DNA of 64,000 bases from Micrasema longulum (Eukaryota; Arthropoda; Insecta; Trichoptera; Brachycentridae): positions 1 to 64,000 of the forward strand of contig JAGVSM010003710.1 in the NCBI GenBank assembly GCA_022494885.1, given 5' to 3'. Position 1 is the first letter of the stretch, and each line of letters starts with the position of its first letter. The notes beneath the pieces were generated by a model. The model did not search any database, was not told the DNA's origin, and was given only the letters and a program-made list of their open reading frames with translations. A program made the position numbers and the translations under genes. Shown one piece after another: positions 10,941-21,244 of this stretch.

Positions 10941-11094
10941 CCCCCCCCACCCTGGTGCGAATAAGGGTATGCAGTTTACTTCCTATATTTTTTGCAGAAT
11001 TTATATTGATTTTAATCTGACATTTATAAACACGTAATAAATAATCTTGAATTTGGTACATTTTAATTACAGTAGAAGTAAAGACAAAAAAAAT

Positions 11095-11590
11095 GAGGGA
11101 ATAAAAATGTCTAGGCATTTACTGGGCTTATGAACTGTGTAATGTTCTCCATTTTGCATATTATGAACCGAGTTGTGGTCCCGTGGTAGCATTGTGGACT
11201 CACGGACCAAAGTTCTGAGGCTCAAATCCCACTCAACCTCAACTCAATTTCCATTTTTTCGGCTCAGGTTAATACTTTTAATAAATGGTCTGAGAATTAA
11301 AATATTTAAGTCAATCAGTATTTCTCCCTTAAAAAAATGTTTGAGTATTCATATTTTTTCAATTAGTTGAAAAAATTCTGTTGAATTTTTTTTTGGAAAG
11401 AGGGCTGAAACTTTTATTATTGTGGGTGAGATTCTAGCGAATTACTTTAATTACTAAAAAAAAAACGAAAATCCCTTTAATTTTTCATACTTCTCTTCGG
11501 CCAGTTTAATCAGCATCAATCTTAAAGCCACCCACGTAAAGTTGATCTCAAAATTACTTTTTAAAATATTCTTATGGCAGGTAACGAAAA
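11095..11590 (+). repeat. Family A (A4) copy interrupted by SINE1
   Basis: Forward core start CTAGGCATTTACTGGGCTTA at 11110, then a SINE1 head at 11165. The family resumes with AAATGTTTGAGTATTCAT (about 11335) and the A4 body GGCTGAAACTTTTATTATTG to 11590, matching 3060-3290 inverted. Confidence 0.65.
11165..11290 (+). mobile_element. SINE1 copy inside family A
   Basis: GAGTTGTGGTCCCGTGGTAG head, GGCTCAAATCCCACTC B-box region, body AACTCAATTTCCATTTTTTC. Confidence 0.75.
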
Positions 11591-11925
11591 AACATAAAGT
11601 AACCAGATTTATTATTTTGAATGAAAATAAATACATTTATCGTCTTGAGCTTGTAAAACCCAAGTATGCCAAAGCACACACATTATATTTTGAATTTACG
11701 AGAGGTTAAGGTTTTTAAATCTTTATAAAATTGGTGTAATTTTTCATGTTGTTATTTCGGATTTCTTATTCGTTGGATAAATAATGTATTTATTTAATAA
11801 ATAAGAATTTAGTTAACAAAAGTTTTGTTTGTTTTTTTTTTCATTGCATAAAACATTGCTTTTTGTATGATCGAAACCGATCTTTTGAACGGGTTTTCGG
11901 GTATGTGGAAGGAATTAATTCACTG
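11590..11925. other. AT-rich intron, nothing recognised
   Basis: No repeat match or reading frame noted. Confidence 0.4.
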
Positions 11926-12130
11926 TTATTTTGATAATCACCTCAAGGGTGCTGTACAATAAAACAACACGTCTTTCAGCTACAGAGCGCATTGGCGGTT
12001 GGGATTTGGGTTCCCCGTTTCTAATTACGTTAAATATTAATAATTATATGGGAAATAGATTACAAAACGTCTTGCAGCTACAGAACGCACGGGTGGTTAG
12101 AAATCTTGACCCCATTTACCCTTCATAAAA
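11925..12130 (+). repeat. Repeat G copies in series
   Basis: TCACCTCAAGGGTGCTGTAC, then CTTTCAGCTACAGAGCGCA and again CTTGCAGCTACAGAACGCA, each followed by a GG-rich phrase. A third partial unit is at 12385-12415. Confidence 0.5.
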
Positions 12131-12169
12131 AAATTACTAAAAAGTGTTTTAAACTTTCTCTTTTAAAAA

Positions 12170-12352
12170 AGAAAAAAAATGCGTTCTTATTATTTACCAA
12201 AATATTTAATTTTGCGGGCCATTTTCAACGGGTTGTAAATAACTCACTATTAGAAAATGGGAACCAAGATGGGGTAGGGTGGGATTCGAACCATGGACCT
12301 TTGAGCCGTGAGTCCAAGACACTAGCCACGGGACCACAACTCGATTAAACGA
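12170..12352 (-). mobile_element. SINE1 copy (tRNA-derived)
   Basis: Minus orientation; GGGATTCGAACCATGGACC contains the complementary B box, and CCACGGGACCACAACTCG is the reversed head. Confidence 0.8.
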
Positions 12353-12439
12353 ATAAATAATCGTTTGCAAATAGAAACTAGATAACATGTCCTGCAGCTA
12401 CAGATTGCACGATTGGTTAAAAGTCCAAATATGTACATA

Positions 12440-12850
12440 TTTTTTTTTTTTTTTTTATATTTTTTTTTAGGAAACATACAGTACAGTTACATAGTTTTAT
12501 ATTTTACACAGTTAGACTTAACTCTAATGGACCAGTGAAATTTCCATATTATAAAGTAATTATATGTAAGGTTATTAATGAAAGTACAAAAAAGAGAAGG
12601 AAAAAAAACATAAATGGAAGATGTTTAAAAATTAAAATTAAAGTAAAAAAGTTATTTTAAAGTTTGTAGTTTGTAGTTAGTTTTTACAAATGGAAAAAAT
12701 ATTAAAAATGAAGAAAAATCGTAAAAGTAATTAAAAGTTAAGAATTTAAAAAAAAAAGAAAAACATGCTCTGATGTAAAAATAAAAAAATTAAATAATCT
12801 GCATATTGTGTTTTTAAGTATTAAAATAATATATTTTTACGGTATTAAGG
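12440..12850 (-). mobile_element. LINE J-type 3' UTR, T-rich end on +
   Basis: Long T runs at 12440-12470 then GGAAACATACAGTACAG, the reverse of the TGTATGTTTCCTGAATAAAA tail at 45210-45235. ACTCTAATGGACCAGTGAAA recurs inverted near 44410-44430. No coding part. Confidence 0.45.
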
Positions 12851-13210
12851 AGCCGAACCCTAGTTAGGCAGGCACAGCAACTTTATATTCATATTTAAAG
12901 TTTATACGAATATTTTGTTATATTACTTTAAAAAATAAATGAATATTAAAAGAACAAGTATTTAATTTTATTTTATCAACATAAACGGCAAATCTGCCCT
13001 AGACAAAAAAATTATAATACTAACATATTTGGCTTAATATTTTATTTTTTTAAAACATAAATTTCCTTATACCCAAGATTTATAAAAAAAATTAAACCTA
13101 AAAATTATTCAAGATTTATATTTAAAAAATTGACCTAAAAATTATACCGCATATTCAGTAGAACGTTTAAACAATTCAAGAATAAATGTAAAAAACAAAA
13201 TTAAATAATA
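12850..13210. other. Very AT-rich intron
   Basis: A- and T-runs only. A fragment CGAACCCTAGTTAGGCAGG near 12853 recalls the LINE UTRs at 1800 and 57.13 kb. Confidence 0.35.
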
Positions 13211-13665
13211 AAAAATTCTACAGTAATACAACAAGAAAATCATAAGTACTGTTTCATACAGCTGCGCAAAGTGAACAAAAAACTGTATATTTATATATAT
13301 ATTATGAAATGCATGAATAAATAAATATAATTACCATTCACCATCTTTGAAAAAGTTCAAAAGGTTTGTTCCATAGGAACAATGCCCTACACTAAATATA
13401 TCAGATACGTGAGAATAACTATTGGGAGTTCGTCTGTTTAATACGACATTACAAGTATACACTGTCCGTGAATTGTTGCTACAAAACGGTGGCACCTGTC
13501 TAGTCATTCTTCCAGGCACCCTGAAGTTGATGATAGATAATAGTTCAGGGCAATCCCATATTGAATTTACAATTTGGAAAAAATTTAAAAGATACATGTA
13601 TTCAATCGAGAAATATAATTTTAATTTTAATATAGTGCTCACCGTAAAAATAAGTGAGAAATTGT
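13210..13665 (-). mobile_element. Jockey-like LINE C-terminus and tail
   Basis: Minus-strand frame reads DCPELLSIINFRVPGRMTRQ, then CNVVLNRRTPNSYSHVSDIF and ends FFKDGEW-stop. This CPELL...VP..R pattern is a usual jockey-type ORF2 end. The (AAATA)n tail is just beyond on the minus strand (about 13310-13330). 5'-truncated. Confidence 0.7.
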
Positions 13666-14250
13666 ATTTTCTTGCTGTAAATTTCTAGCTTTGAATTTCC
13701 TTTGACCTAGTATTGTGCAGTTACCGGCATCCCCTATTGTCAGGCTGACAAAGCTTCCCAACTACCAACTACCAACTACCACTTCACTAAATAATAATAC
13801 CGTCTCCTGCAACTTGTTCCGCTAATTGTCCCTGCCTCCGTTTGCGCCCCGCCCCACTGAAGGCAAAATAAGGGAGATATTTGGTTCATTAATTTGTCCT
13901 GAGGGTAGTTTACATCTCATTAAATTAAGATAAGAGGTGTTGTTTGACATTTAAATGTAGTTATCGTGTCATCAACGCGATTACAGAATTATTTTACTTT
14001 AATTACACGCGAAAAATATCAACGGTGCGGTATTAATTCATTTAATAGGTGTCTTAGGGTGTTTGTTTTAAGGGAACTCTAAACAAATGTGTGTTTGTCC
14101 GCTTCGTGATCTAACTGATCTAGTGATCAACGCGTTTGCGTGCTATATCTGATGTCTCGGGTCCAATAGAGAAATATAACATTTTTAAAGTAATAAAAGT
14201 CTATGAAATACTGTGCAGTACAAAAATTATTTTTTGCTAATTATTAGTGG
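13665..14250. other. Intron, short CCAACTA triplication only
   Basis: 13757-13780 has three near-identical ACTACCA units. Nothing else recognised. Confidence 0.4.
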
Positions 14251-14254
14251 CATA

Positions 14255-14470
14255 AAAAATACTTTCATATAACCTTGAATTATCTATCCTTACCCCTGTT
14301 TTGTATAAATACATTGAACTCCTTAATAAAGATACCAGTCTCGAGGATGTCGCAAAAGCGATGAAACCGGTCACAGGATATTCCAAATTTGTGGATTAAA
14401 GTATCACTCGTTGTTTATTTATATAATAAATTTCAATGAACTTCCATCAAGAAATTTCACTTACAAACTT
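14255..14470 (+). repeat. Family E hairpin repeat
   Basis: GAGGATGTCGCAAAAGCGAT then GAAACCGGTCACAGG (14341-14377); same flanks as 3655-3920. Ends about 130 bases before exon 14602. Confidence 0.6.
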
Positions 14471-14601
14471 AAATGTTTTACTGAGTATTAATTAATTTTT
14501 TTTTTCGTAATATTTATTATTTCGTACACGAAGGTACCTATTAACATATTTATATCCTTAATTTGGTACCAAAACTTATTGCAATTTTTCTATTTTCACA
14601 G

Positions 14602-14737
14602 CGATGGCGGAGGAAGATCAGGTGTATACTTGGCTATAGATGCCAATATGGAATTGGCCGAAGAAGAGGATTCTTTCGATGTCTTTGGATACCTGAAGAA
14701 ACTCCGACAATCTAGAAAAGGATTGATTGAAAACATT
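14602..14737 (+). CDS. Ptp99A: Receptor protein tyrosine phosphatase exon (end of first phosphatase domain), Ptp99A-like
   Basis: Internal coding exon of a receptor-type protein tyrosine phosphatase, a membrane enzyme that removes phosphate from tyrosines; insect members act in axon guidance. The acceptor is a pyrimidine-rich tract ending CACAG at 14601 and the donor is GTAAGT at 14738. The first base completes a Ser codon (phase 2 entry) and the exon leaves in phase 0. It encodes SDGGGRSG, the phosphate-binding loop after the catalytic HC, then VYLAIDANMELAEEED and YLKKLRQSRKGLIEN, the usual C-terminal helices of a PTP domain. The catalytic Cys must lie in the preceding exon, left of the window, so the active-site signature is split by an intron. 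The DGGGRSG loop and the LAEEED segment point to Ptp99A rather than Lar, Ptp69D or Ptp10D; this rests on family memory, not a search. Confidence 0.85.
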
Positions 14738-15015
14738 GTAAGTCATATTTCTATTACTCCGACTGTACTTTCGCGAACTATAATAGTGTTGATGCTTATT
14801 TTTAACAAGTTTGATGGACTGACTAATAAAATATTTAAATACTGAAAGCCTGAAAGCCTGAGAGCTTACATGAAATACAAAACTCAGAACATCTCACAAA
14901 TTACATTTATTATCCTAAATCAAATCAGATGTTTTGATGTTGATCCGATTAACTCAATTATCTTTCGTGTCAACGTGTTTGTTAAATTTATATTTTTTAT
15001 TTAATATTTTTATAT
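14738..15015. other. Start of the 33.8-kb intron, nothing recognised
   Basis: Unique-looking AT-rich sequence after the donor. Confidence 0.4.
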
Positions 15016-15017
15016 TC

Positions 15018-15405
15018 TAAAAGAGAACATGTATGTGTTTGCTTGTTTGTTTGTTTGTTTGTCCGACACAAGAACTTCTCCGAACCTGCAAGTCAGTCGA
15101 AGCGACGTGAAATTCGGACACATCATTCAAGATGCAATTTTTTTCTTTGTCTTCTCGATATAAAATCACACTTGAATGGTTAGCCGCGGTGACGTCATTT
15201 AATACTTGGATTTGTTACATATATTTTTATTTTTTTTAATCTGGAAAAAAAGCCTTTGTAACATTTTCAAGATCAAATATAAAAGACAGTCAATGTCGCA
15301 TTTTTCCCACATCCGTCGAAATTTTCTAATTTTTACCGCGCTTAAGAAAATATTTTTTTATCTAATTTTCCGTTGCACTGAACTTCCTTATTAATGCAAA
15401 CTATA
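15018..15405 (+). repeat. Repeat K-like element with TTTG microsatellite
   Basis: (TTTG)5-type run at 15037-15063, GTGACGTCATTTAATA at 15189, and the terminal CACTGAACTTCCTTATTAAT shared with the other K copies. Confidence 0.45.
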
Positions 15406-15694
15406 CTATTCGTACCACGTTTTATAGAAACCGAAATATTTATTTTAGTCCACTCCTGTCTAGTTTCGAACGTATCCATCTCACATTACCATCCATTCTA
15501 AACAAAAAGACTTGATTTATTAATTTCAATAACATCATACTGATAAAATAAAAAATAGTAAAGAATTCATTAGTTAAGTATACCTTGAAAAAAAAGCTTG
15601 CTTGGCTTTATTCATTTATGCTTTATTAAGTCAATTATTATAATAAAAATACGAATATACTTTTATTTCACTTTTATTTATACATTTTTACCAG

Positions 15695-15775
15695 TGACCG
15701 GGTTTCGTCATGTCCGACATCGATGAAATCGGTAAAAAATTATAAATATAAGTGGAATAAAACTACATACGCATT
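15695..15775 (-). repeat. Hairpin repeat related to family E
   Basis: On the minus strand: GATTTCATCGATGTCGGACA then GACGAAACCCGGTCACTGG, again GATGTC, a stem, then GAAAC. Confidence 0.45.
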
Positions 15776-15924
15776 TTTATTATTATAATTAAAAATGCAG
15801 TTCCACTAAGAAATGTCAGTAGAAAAACTCAATGTATTTATTAAGATTAGTTAGTTCATAAGATTTAAAGAAATAACATTAAAATTTCTCAATAATATAA
15901 ATTTTAAATTCATTTGAAATATTT

Positions 15925-16030
15925 CGATCTTTTATATCTCCTTTATTTCTTCAGGTAACTCATTGTACAGCTTCAATCCCTTGTGCAATGAGTTTTGAGA
16001 TTCTGTTTTTCTCCTCATTAGTAATCTTAT
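15925..16030 (-). mobile_element. LINE J-like C-terminal fragment
   Basis: Minus strand, with frame breaks, gives a HKGLKLYNELPEEIK-like string, the same motif as LKLYNKLPDKTK at 52.0 kb. Confidence 0.4.
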
Positions 16031-16690
16031 CTTTTTTTATCCCTTGTTTCATATGTATGACATTGTTGGTAAAGTTTTATTGTTGTTTTTATTTTATTCA
16101 TCCCCTTAATTATTTTATGTACCAAAATTGCTACATTATATTTAATTTGCTGCTTTACTGTGAGCAAGCCAATTTCTTTGTGCATTATTTTTACATTAGA
16201 AACTTTATTTCTTTGAAACCGGACGGTGGAAAAATTAACAAATTAGCGGTTAAAAACAAACTGGAAAAAAATGTATTTAAATGCAGTTTATTTTGTCTTG
16301 ACTTATATTACAAAATCTATTTTTATTATCGTATGCGTCCATGCGAAGTTAATTATAGCAGTTAAACTGACAGTTGCTTTTGGATTATTCTCTGTATTGC
16401 TTTTGCGCAAATCTATTACGTCTCATCCGCTGTATTGGATTTAGGGATATAGGCGGTATTGCTTCGCTTCTCTAGTAAGAAGGATTCATTCACGGTACCT
16501 ACTGAATTTGATCAAATACAAGAAGTTTTTTGGTCAATTTCTCTATTGGAATTAATATCTCAGTACTTTATTCCCGTTAAGCTAAAACTGTAAAAACGGA
16601 TAAGCAAATAAATGTTCAATTCGAAATATAGTGAGACTTCAAATGAATACTGCGGATGTGCTGATCTTTTTTTTGGACTTATTAACCTTT
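16030..16690. other. AT-rich intron, long chance ORF
   Basis: A 125-codon frame (15988-16365) is Phe/Tyr/Leu/Ile/Asn/Lys-rich with no domain; I treat it as chance. Nothing else seen. Confidence 0.4.
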
Positions 16691-16699
16691 CAAAAATAT

Positions 16700-17130
16700 T
16701 TTGAGTTTGTCCAAATTTTTGTAGACAAGGACTGGATTCGACTCCCTGGGGAGCTGTTTATATTAACATATTACAACAGAGATGAAGAACATCTAACAGA
16801 AGGTAATCTAGGCATTTACAGGGCTTATGGCCTGTCAATTTACACTGGATTCGACTCCCTGGGGAGCTGTTTATATTAACATATTACAACAGAGATGAAG
16901 AACATCTAACAGAAGGTAATCTAGGCATTTACAGGGCTTATGGCCTGTCAATTTACACACTTTACACACTGTGTAACACTCACCATTCTGCCCATATTTG
17001 AACATCTTTATTCCTTCAATTCTTTCATCTGTTGATGTTTGTGAAGTTAAAGAGCTAAAACCTTTATTTATGCGGGTGAGATTTATCTAATTGAATTATT
17101 TCACCTACATACTAGGCAACGCCTGAAAAT
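16700..17130 (+). repeat. Family A (A2) copy with T segment first
   Basis: T segment TTTGAGTTTGTCCAAATTTT and ACTGGATTCGACTCCCTGGG, then start TTACAACAGAGATGAAGAAC, core, TGTTGATGTTTGTGAAGTTA, GCGGGTGAG and AGGCAACGCCTGAAAA. The front part is duplicated in tandem (see 16731-16956). Confidence 0.85.
16731..16956 (+). repeat. Perfect 113-bp tandem duplication
   Basis: 16731-16843 repeats as 16844-16956 with no difference seen. It covers the T segment end, element start and first part of the core. Identity suggests a recent event, or an assembly artefact. Confidence 0.9.
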
Positions 17131-17144
17131 GTTAGTTTTTTCGG

Positions 17145-17275
17145 GTATTTAAAAATAAGTTGAAAAATATACATTACGTAATATTTCAAGAGAAAAGAGT
17201 GAGACAAATTATTGAAACATGTGTTGGCGGTGTACTTTAAGAGAATATTATATTATATGAAAAATATTCATTGTT
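17145..17275 (+). repeat. Repeat M
   Basis: ACATGTGTTGGCGGTGTACTT and TATGAAAAATATTCATTG match 29565-29700 in inverted orientation. Confidence 0.5.
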
Positions 17276-17595
17276 TTATTTCAATGTGCAGGGTCCGACT
17301 AAGGGGGCTAATAAGGGTGAGCTTTTGAATTCTATCTGCTGATTTATTAAAATTCTATCGCTCTTATTTTTTATCATACTTATTTCTAAAATTTCAAATC
17401 TATTTAACTTTTGACCTTTATGTCCCATTTATATAATTTTTTTTAATTTTTTGATTTATCAAAATTATGTTTTAATTCATTTAAATGTGATGCATAGTTT
17501 GATATATCGTTATTTAATCTATGTGAAGCTAAATGTTCTTTCAGTCTAAATAAGTGGAAGTGTACCAAGTATTTTTTAATTAATAACTTATTTTT
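17275..17595. other. AT-rich intron
   Basis: Only ATAAGTGGAAGTGTACCAAG at 17551-17570 is recognised, as part of the repeat also at 29.8 and 39.6-39.75 kb. Confidence 0.35.
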
Positions 17596-17790
17596 ATTTA
17601 TTTAAAAGAAACAAACAGTCAACAATTATATAGTAACATTTAAATAAATACAGTTTAAAGACAAACCAGTTAAGTTTCTAAATAAGAATCATACATATTT
17701 TTAAATTGTGTTACAACAAAAGGGTGTGTTTATGTGTATTTGTATGTAAATATAAGGTAAAACATCATATATAAACATGTTTATATACCA
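17596..17790 (+). repeat. Single arm of palindrome P
   Basis: GAAACAAACAGTCAACAATTA through TTGTGTTACAACAAAAGGGT matches the left arm at 23205-23335. Confidence 0.6.
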
Positions 17791-17839
17791 ATCTATAGGG
17801 GTTAATTTTAATAATCTGTCGATTGGTTTAAATAAAATA

Positions 17840-18310
17840 ATTACAATCATAGTTTATTAACAAAAATAACCATTACTTTATCTACTACATGCACACTTAG
17901 GTAATAGATTTCTCTGGATCATGTCTAGTCGGCCTTACTAGGTACAACCTGTTTGAAGGTAGACATTTTTATTCAAAAATAAACAATAAAATTACTACCT
18001 ACCAATTAATTTACCATACAGCTATACAATATTAATTTATTAGGAATGTTTTTTCAGTAAATTTTCCAATTTTTCTCGACCTAAGCCCAGTAACCAATTT
18101 TTTTACAAATTTGTTAAATTAAATCCGGGTCGCGGTTTTGCAATCTTTGGGTAACATATTGAATATTTTGGGGCTCAGAAACCTGAAATTTCTTTGCCCG
18201 AATACAGAGTTTGTGATAGACCCCACGACCCATCCTCTAGTTTGACTTCTGGTAGTGTGGGAGTGTTCTTTTTGGGATTTGATAGAATAATTTACTTCCA
18301 CAAACATTAT
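17840..18310 (-). mobile_element. LINE L2f C-terminus and 3' UTR
   Basis: Minus strand reads HTTRSQTRGWVVGSI, FGQRNFRFLSPKIFNMLPKD, then a UTR with CAGGTTGTACCTAGTAAGGC (minus) and a tail GTTAATAAACTATGATTG. Same family at 25930-26905 and 62030-62155. 5'-truncated. Confidence 0.7.
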
Positions 18311-18807
18311 TATTCCAAAAATACATCATTGTCTTATATCTAAAGTCTCAAATCCCTCAAATAACTTGACGCTGGGGGTACCTGAAGTGCTTTTTTAAAA
18401 TTATTTTAATGATGAAATGAAAAACTATTTTACGTCTGTAAATTTTGTGTGGTTTAAGTAGCATTATTGTGATAATATAGCAGACAGATTCTTCTTTATC
18501 ACATTTAAATTGCTCGGAACAACAAAAATAAATTGTGAGGCTAAAAGAAGATACTTCGAGGTTCCCGAGATCCTAATCAACCGAGTCTTGAAGAGCCGAT
18601 CAACTAAGGCCCTTAGGGCCAGTAAAACGACGCCCAGATGCCGAATTTCTTAGCTTGTAACAGTTCGTAATACCCGACTTTTGCCTGCTGCTAATTATAT
18701 CATTATTACTCATTTTCAAAGTAATGTTGAAAAAAATGATAACCTCGTTATTCTAAACCGTGTAAAACAAGTTTCTTGTATTATCCACATTTGAAAATAA
18801 AACAAAG
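18310..18807. other. Intron with short GC-richer patch
   Basis: 18540-18660 is less AT-rich (AGGTTCCCGAGATCC, AGGCCCTTAGGGCC palindrome). No family recognised. Confidence 0.35.
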
Positions 18808-18820
18808 AAATAAATATTGA

Positions 18821-19305
18821 CAAATTACAACAGGGATGGAAAATATCTTAAATAAGAGAATATGGAAGTCAAGGCATTTACAGGGCTTAAGACCTGTCGT
18901 TGGCTGATTTAAGTGGCCACTTTACACACTGTGTAACATTCACCATTTTGCCTATGTTTGAACATCCATATTTCTTCAATTCTTCCATTTGTTGATTTTA
19001 GTGAAGGTAAAGAGCTGAAACATTTATTGTTGCGAAGAGATTCATCTATTTCACATAATAGGCAACGCCTGAAAACAATTTTTCAATTTTTAAACTTCTT
19101 CTTAGACCAGTTGGTTTCATTACAATATTTGAGTTTGTCCAAATGTTCGTAGACAAAAGACTGGATTTCACATTCTCCATCTCTGTTGTAATATTCTCCA
19201 TATTCTTATATTCTCCATCCCTGTTGTAATTTGTTAATCTTAATGACTCCCGAGGGGGTGAAATTGTCTTTTGTCTACGAACATTTGGACAAACTCAAAT
19301 ATTGT
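18821..19305 (+). repeat. Family A (A3), full copy with 13-bp target-site duplication
   Basis: Bounded by AAATAAATATTGA at 18808-18820 and 19306-19318. Order: start AAATTACAACAGGGATGG, core with AAGTGGCCACTT and TTACACACTGTGTAA, TGTTGATTTTAGTGAAG, AGGCAACGCCTGAAAAC, T (19119-19160), two reversed start pieces, then T' (19268-19305). T and T' are about 40-bp inverted repeats. This is the best full-length reference copy. Confidence 0.9.
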
Positions 19306-19334
19306 AAATAAATATTGATTGATTTAGTGTTTAT

Positions 19335-19660
19335 TTTGTAGAACTTCGTATTTAAACTTACAATTTTAGGAATCAAACACTGATTTGAGTCTACTGAAAC
19401 ACTTTATTTTATTTTTACAGGTATAAAAACAAAAATTTCGTGACAATTGTTTTGCCTTGTTAGGGCATTTTCAAACGAATGTTAAGATTAGATGGATTCA
19501 CATTCGTTTGAAAATGCCCTTACAAGGCGAAACAATTATCACGGAATTTTTGTTTTCATTTCTTTATATTTGTAAAAATAAAATAAAGTGTTTAGTAGAC
19601 TCAAATCAGTGTTGGATTTCTAATAATTACAAGAAATAAATACGTAAAAAACAACCTTCT
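19335..19660. repeat. Foldback element, about 150-bp arms
   Basis: Left arm 19340-19486 and right arm 19500-19655 pair almost throughout (GGGCATTTTCAAACGAATG / CATTCGTTTGAAAATGCCC; AATCAAACACTGATTTGAGTC / GACTCAAATCAGTGTTGGATT) around about 14 bases. A MITE or hairpin-RNA source. Confidence 0.85.
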
Positions 19661-20025
19661 CTGCGTGGTTAGCGCGTCTTCATAGTACTTATTCGGAAGT
19701 TAGTTCTCTAATAAACATTTTATGATGGCATTCTGCTAGCGGTAAAATGTATAATACAGATTATATTACCTATTAAATCAACACCGCTATTAAACACACC
19801 CCGGATTAAATAGATAAATAGATACATATGTACGTATATTAAACACTCGTTATATATCTATAATAAACGGAAGTTAATCATAATTATGTTGGCAGATTTA
19901 ATGTGCTGGGAAAGAAATATGTGTTGTATTATTATGAAATGTGCGTATAAAATATTAATTAATTCTCTTATGGCAATTAAATTCCAAGTTTCGACACTAA
20001 GACCACCTGCTGACTGTAACTTTTT
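19660..20025. other. Intron, nothing recognised
   Basis: AT-rich, no repeat match noted. Confidence 0.4.
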
Positions 20026-20028
20026 GCT

Positions 20029-20100
20029 GCAGTGACTTTTTGTCGCAGTGACTTTTTGTCGCAGTGACTTTTTGTTGCAGTGACTTTTTGTCACTGTCAC
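20029..20100 (+). repeat. 16-bp tandem repeat GCAGTGACTTTTTGTC
   Basis: About 4.5 units; exact 16-base spacing at 20045, 20061 and 20077. Single inverted or diverged units recur at 21250-21440 (AGTGACAAAAAGT). Confidence 0.9.
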
Positions 20101-20224
20101 GTTGTGTCACTGTGGGTGCGCTCACTACTCACTCTACTGGAGACAAAATGTTCATTTAGCGATGGATTTCGAAGAGGTCGCAGTAATTTGCGCTCTTGAA
20201 TTACGCAGAAGAAAAATTAAATGA

Positions 20225-20715
20225 AAAAAACACTATTGGGTGCGTCCCATATATCTTATTCTTCTTCTAGTGTCTTGCCAGGTCCCCCCGACGTTGGCGA
20301 TCACTACAGCGAAAGCATATGTATCTGTCCTGCGCTAATTTTATATATCGCAGCCAGGACGACTGCTTATTGATGTACTCGCCGCAGTGATTCCTGGGAA
20401 AAGATGACCAGAGTGGTTTCCCGTTGCCTTCTCTGGTAGATTTTCTGTCGGGGTTACCTTCCCTTAGCTGGTTGGTTTTGGTTTTGAGGCGCCAAAAACT
20501 CGCCTTTCATCCTCTCGTTATCTGCTGTAATCACACCGTTATGAGTGTGATCTCATCGCCCGGGGTTCGCGACGTGGACGCTAACGAGTAGGACTAGTCA
20601 ATAGTGTTGCCGGTGGAATGCAACTGGGCGTTCGCAGCATTTTATAGAATCACATCCTCCAGCAAGATGTGACTCACTGCGACCTTACTGACAGTTCGAA
20701 CCCCTTCCCATGTAT
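20225..20715. repeat. GC-richer block, probable TE piece
   Basis: Clearly more GC-rich than its surroundings (CCAGGTCCCCCCGACGTTGG, GCGCCAAAAACTCGCC, CGCCCGGGGTTCGCGACG). No coding frame that I recognise. Compositional break suggests an insertion. Confidence 0.35.
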
Positions 20716-20969
20716 AATGAACGATTATCACAAGAAAAATTTTACTCTATGTATTCTGAACTACGTCAATATCCCCTCAAGTTTTTAAAATTATTTTCGT
20801 ATGTCAATAAAAAGTTTTTAAATAATTGAATTGAAATCTCGTCCAACAATTTCTTTTTAAAATGAATATCAGAGAATTTTGTATATAATGCTGGCCTTTT
20901 CTCTATGTTTTCTATTTACAATTCGTTGTCAATATCATATTTGTGCAGAGAAGCAGCCATCTGAAATTT

Positions 20970-21205
20970 CGCCCGCATAAATCAAGGTTTCAGCTCTTTA
21001 ATTTCACAAACATCAACAGATAAAAGGGTTGAAGGAATATAGAAGTTTAAATATGATAGAATGGTGAATGGTGAATGTTTTACAGTGTGTAAAGTAGCCA
21101 CTTAAACCAACTAATGATAGGTCATAAGCCCAGTTAATGCTTAGACTTCTACATTATCTTGTCTTATATGTTCTTCATCACTGTTGTAATAATATGTTAA
21201 TCTTA
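20970..21205 (-). repeat. Family A (A2) copy
   Basis: GCCCGCATAAATCAAGG, TTTCAGCTCTTTAATTTCAC, core with GTGTAAAGTAGCCACTTAAA, ends GTTGTAATAATATGTTAATC (reversed start). Confidence 0.8.
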
Positions 21206-21244
21206 AATAAAACTTAAAAATTCACAACACAAGTCTGTTCGGTA

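Noticed and set aside
14738..14845. Coding continuation of the exon beyond 14737
   Set aside because: The frame stays open past the GTAAGT donor but the sequence loses PTP similarity, and exon 48535 continues the domain exactly.
15988..16365. 125-codon ORF as a membrane protein gene
   Set aside because: Composition is that of translated AT-rich DNA (Phe, Tyr, Leu, Ile, Asn, Lys); no domain, no splice or promoter context.
16631..16879. 82-codon ORF
   Set aside because: Lies across the family A tandem duplication; the same reading appears only because of the repeat.
16700..17130. CRISPR-like array
   Set aside because: Repeats are long tandem copies of a mobile element without unique spacers; the sequence is eukaryotic.
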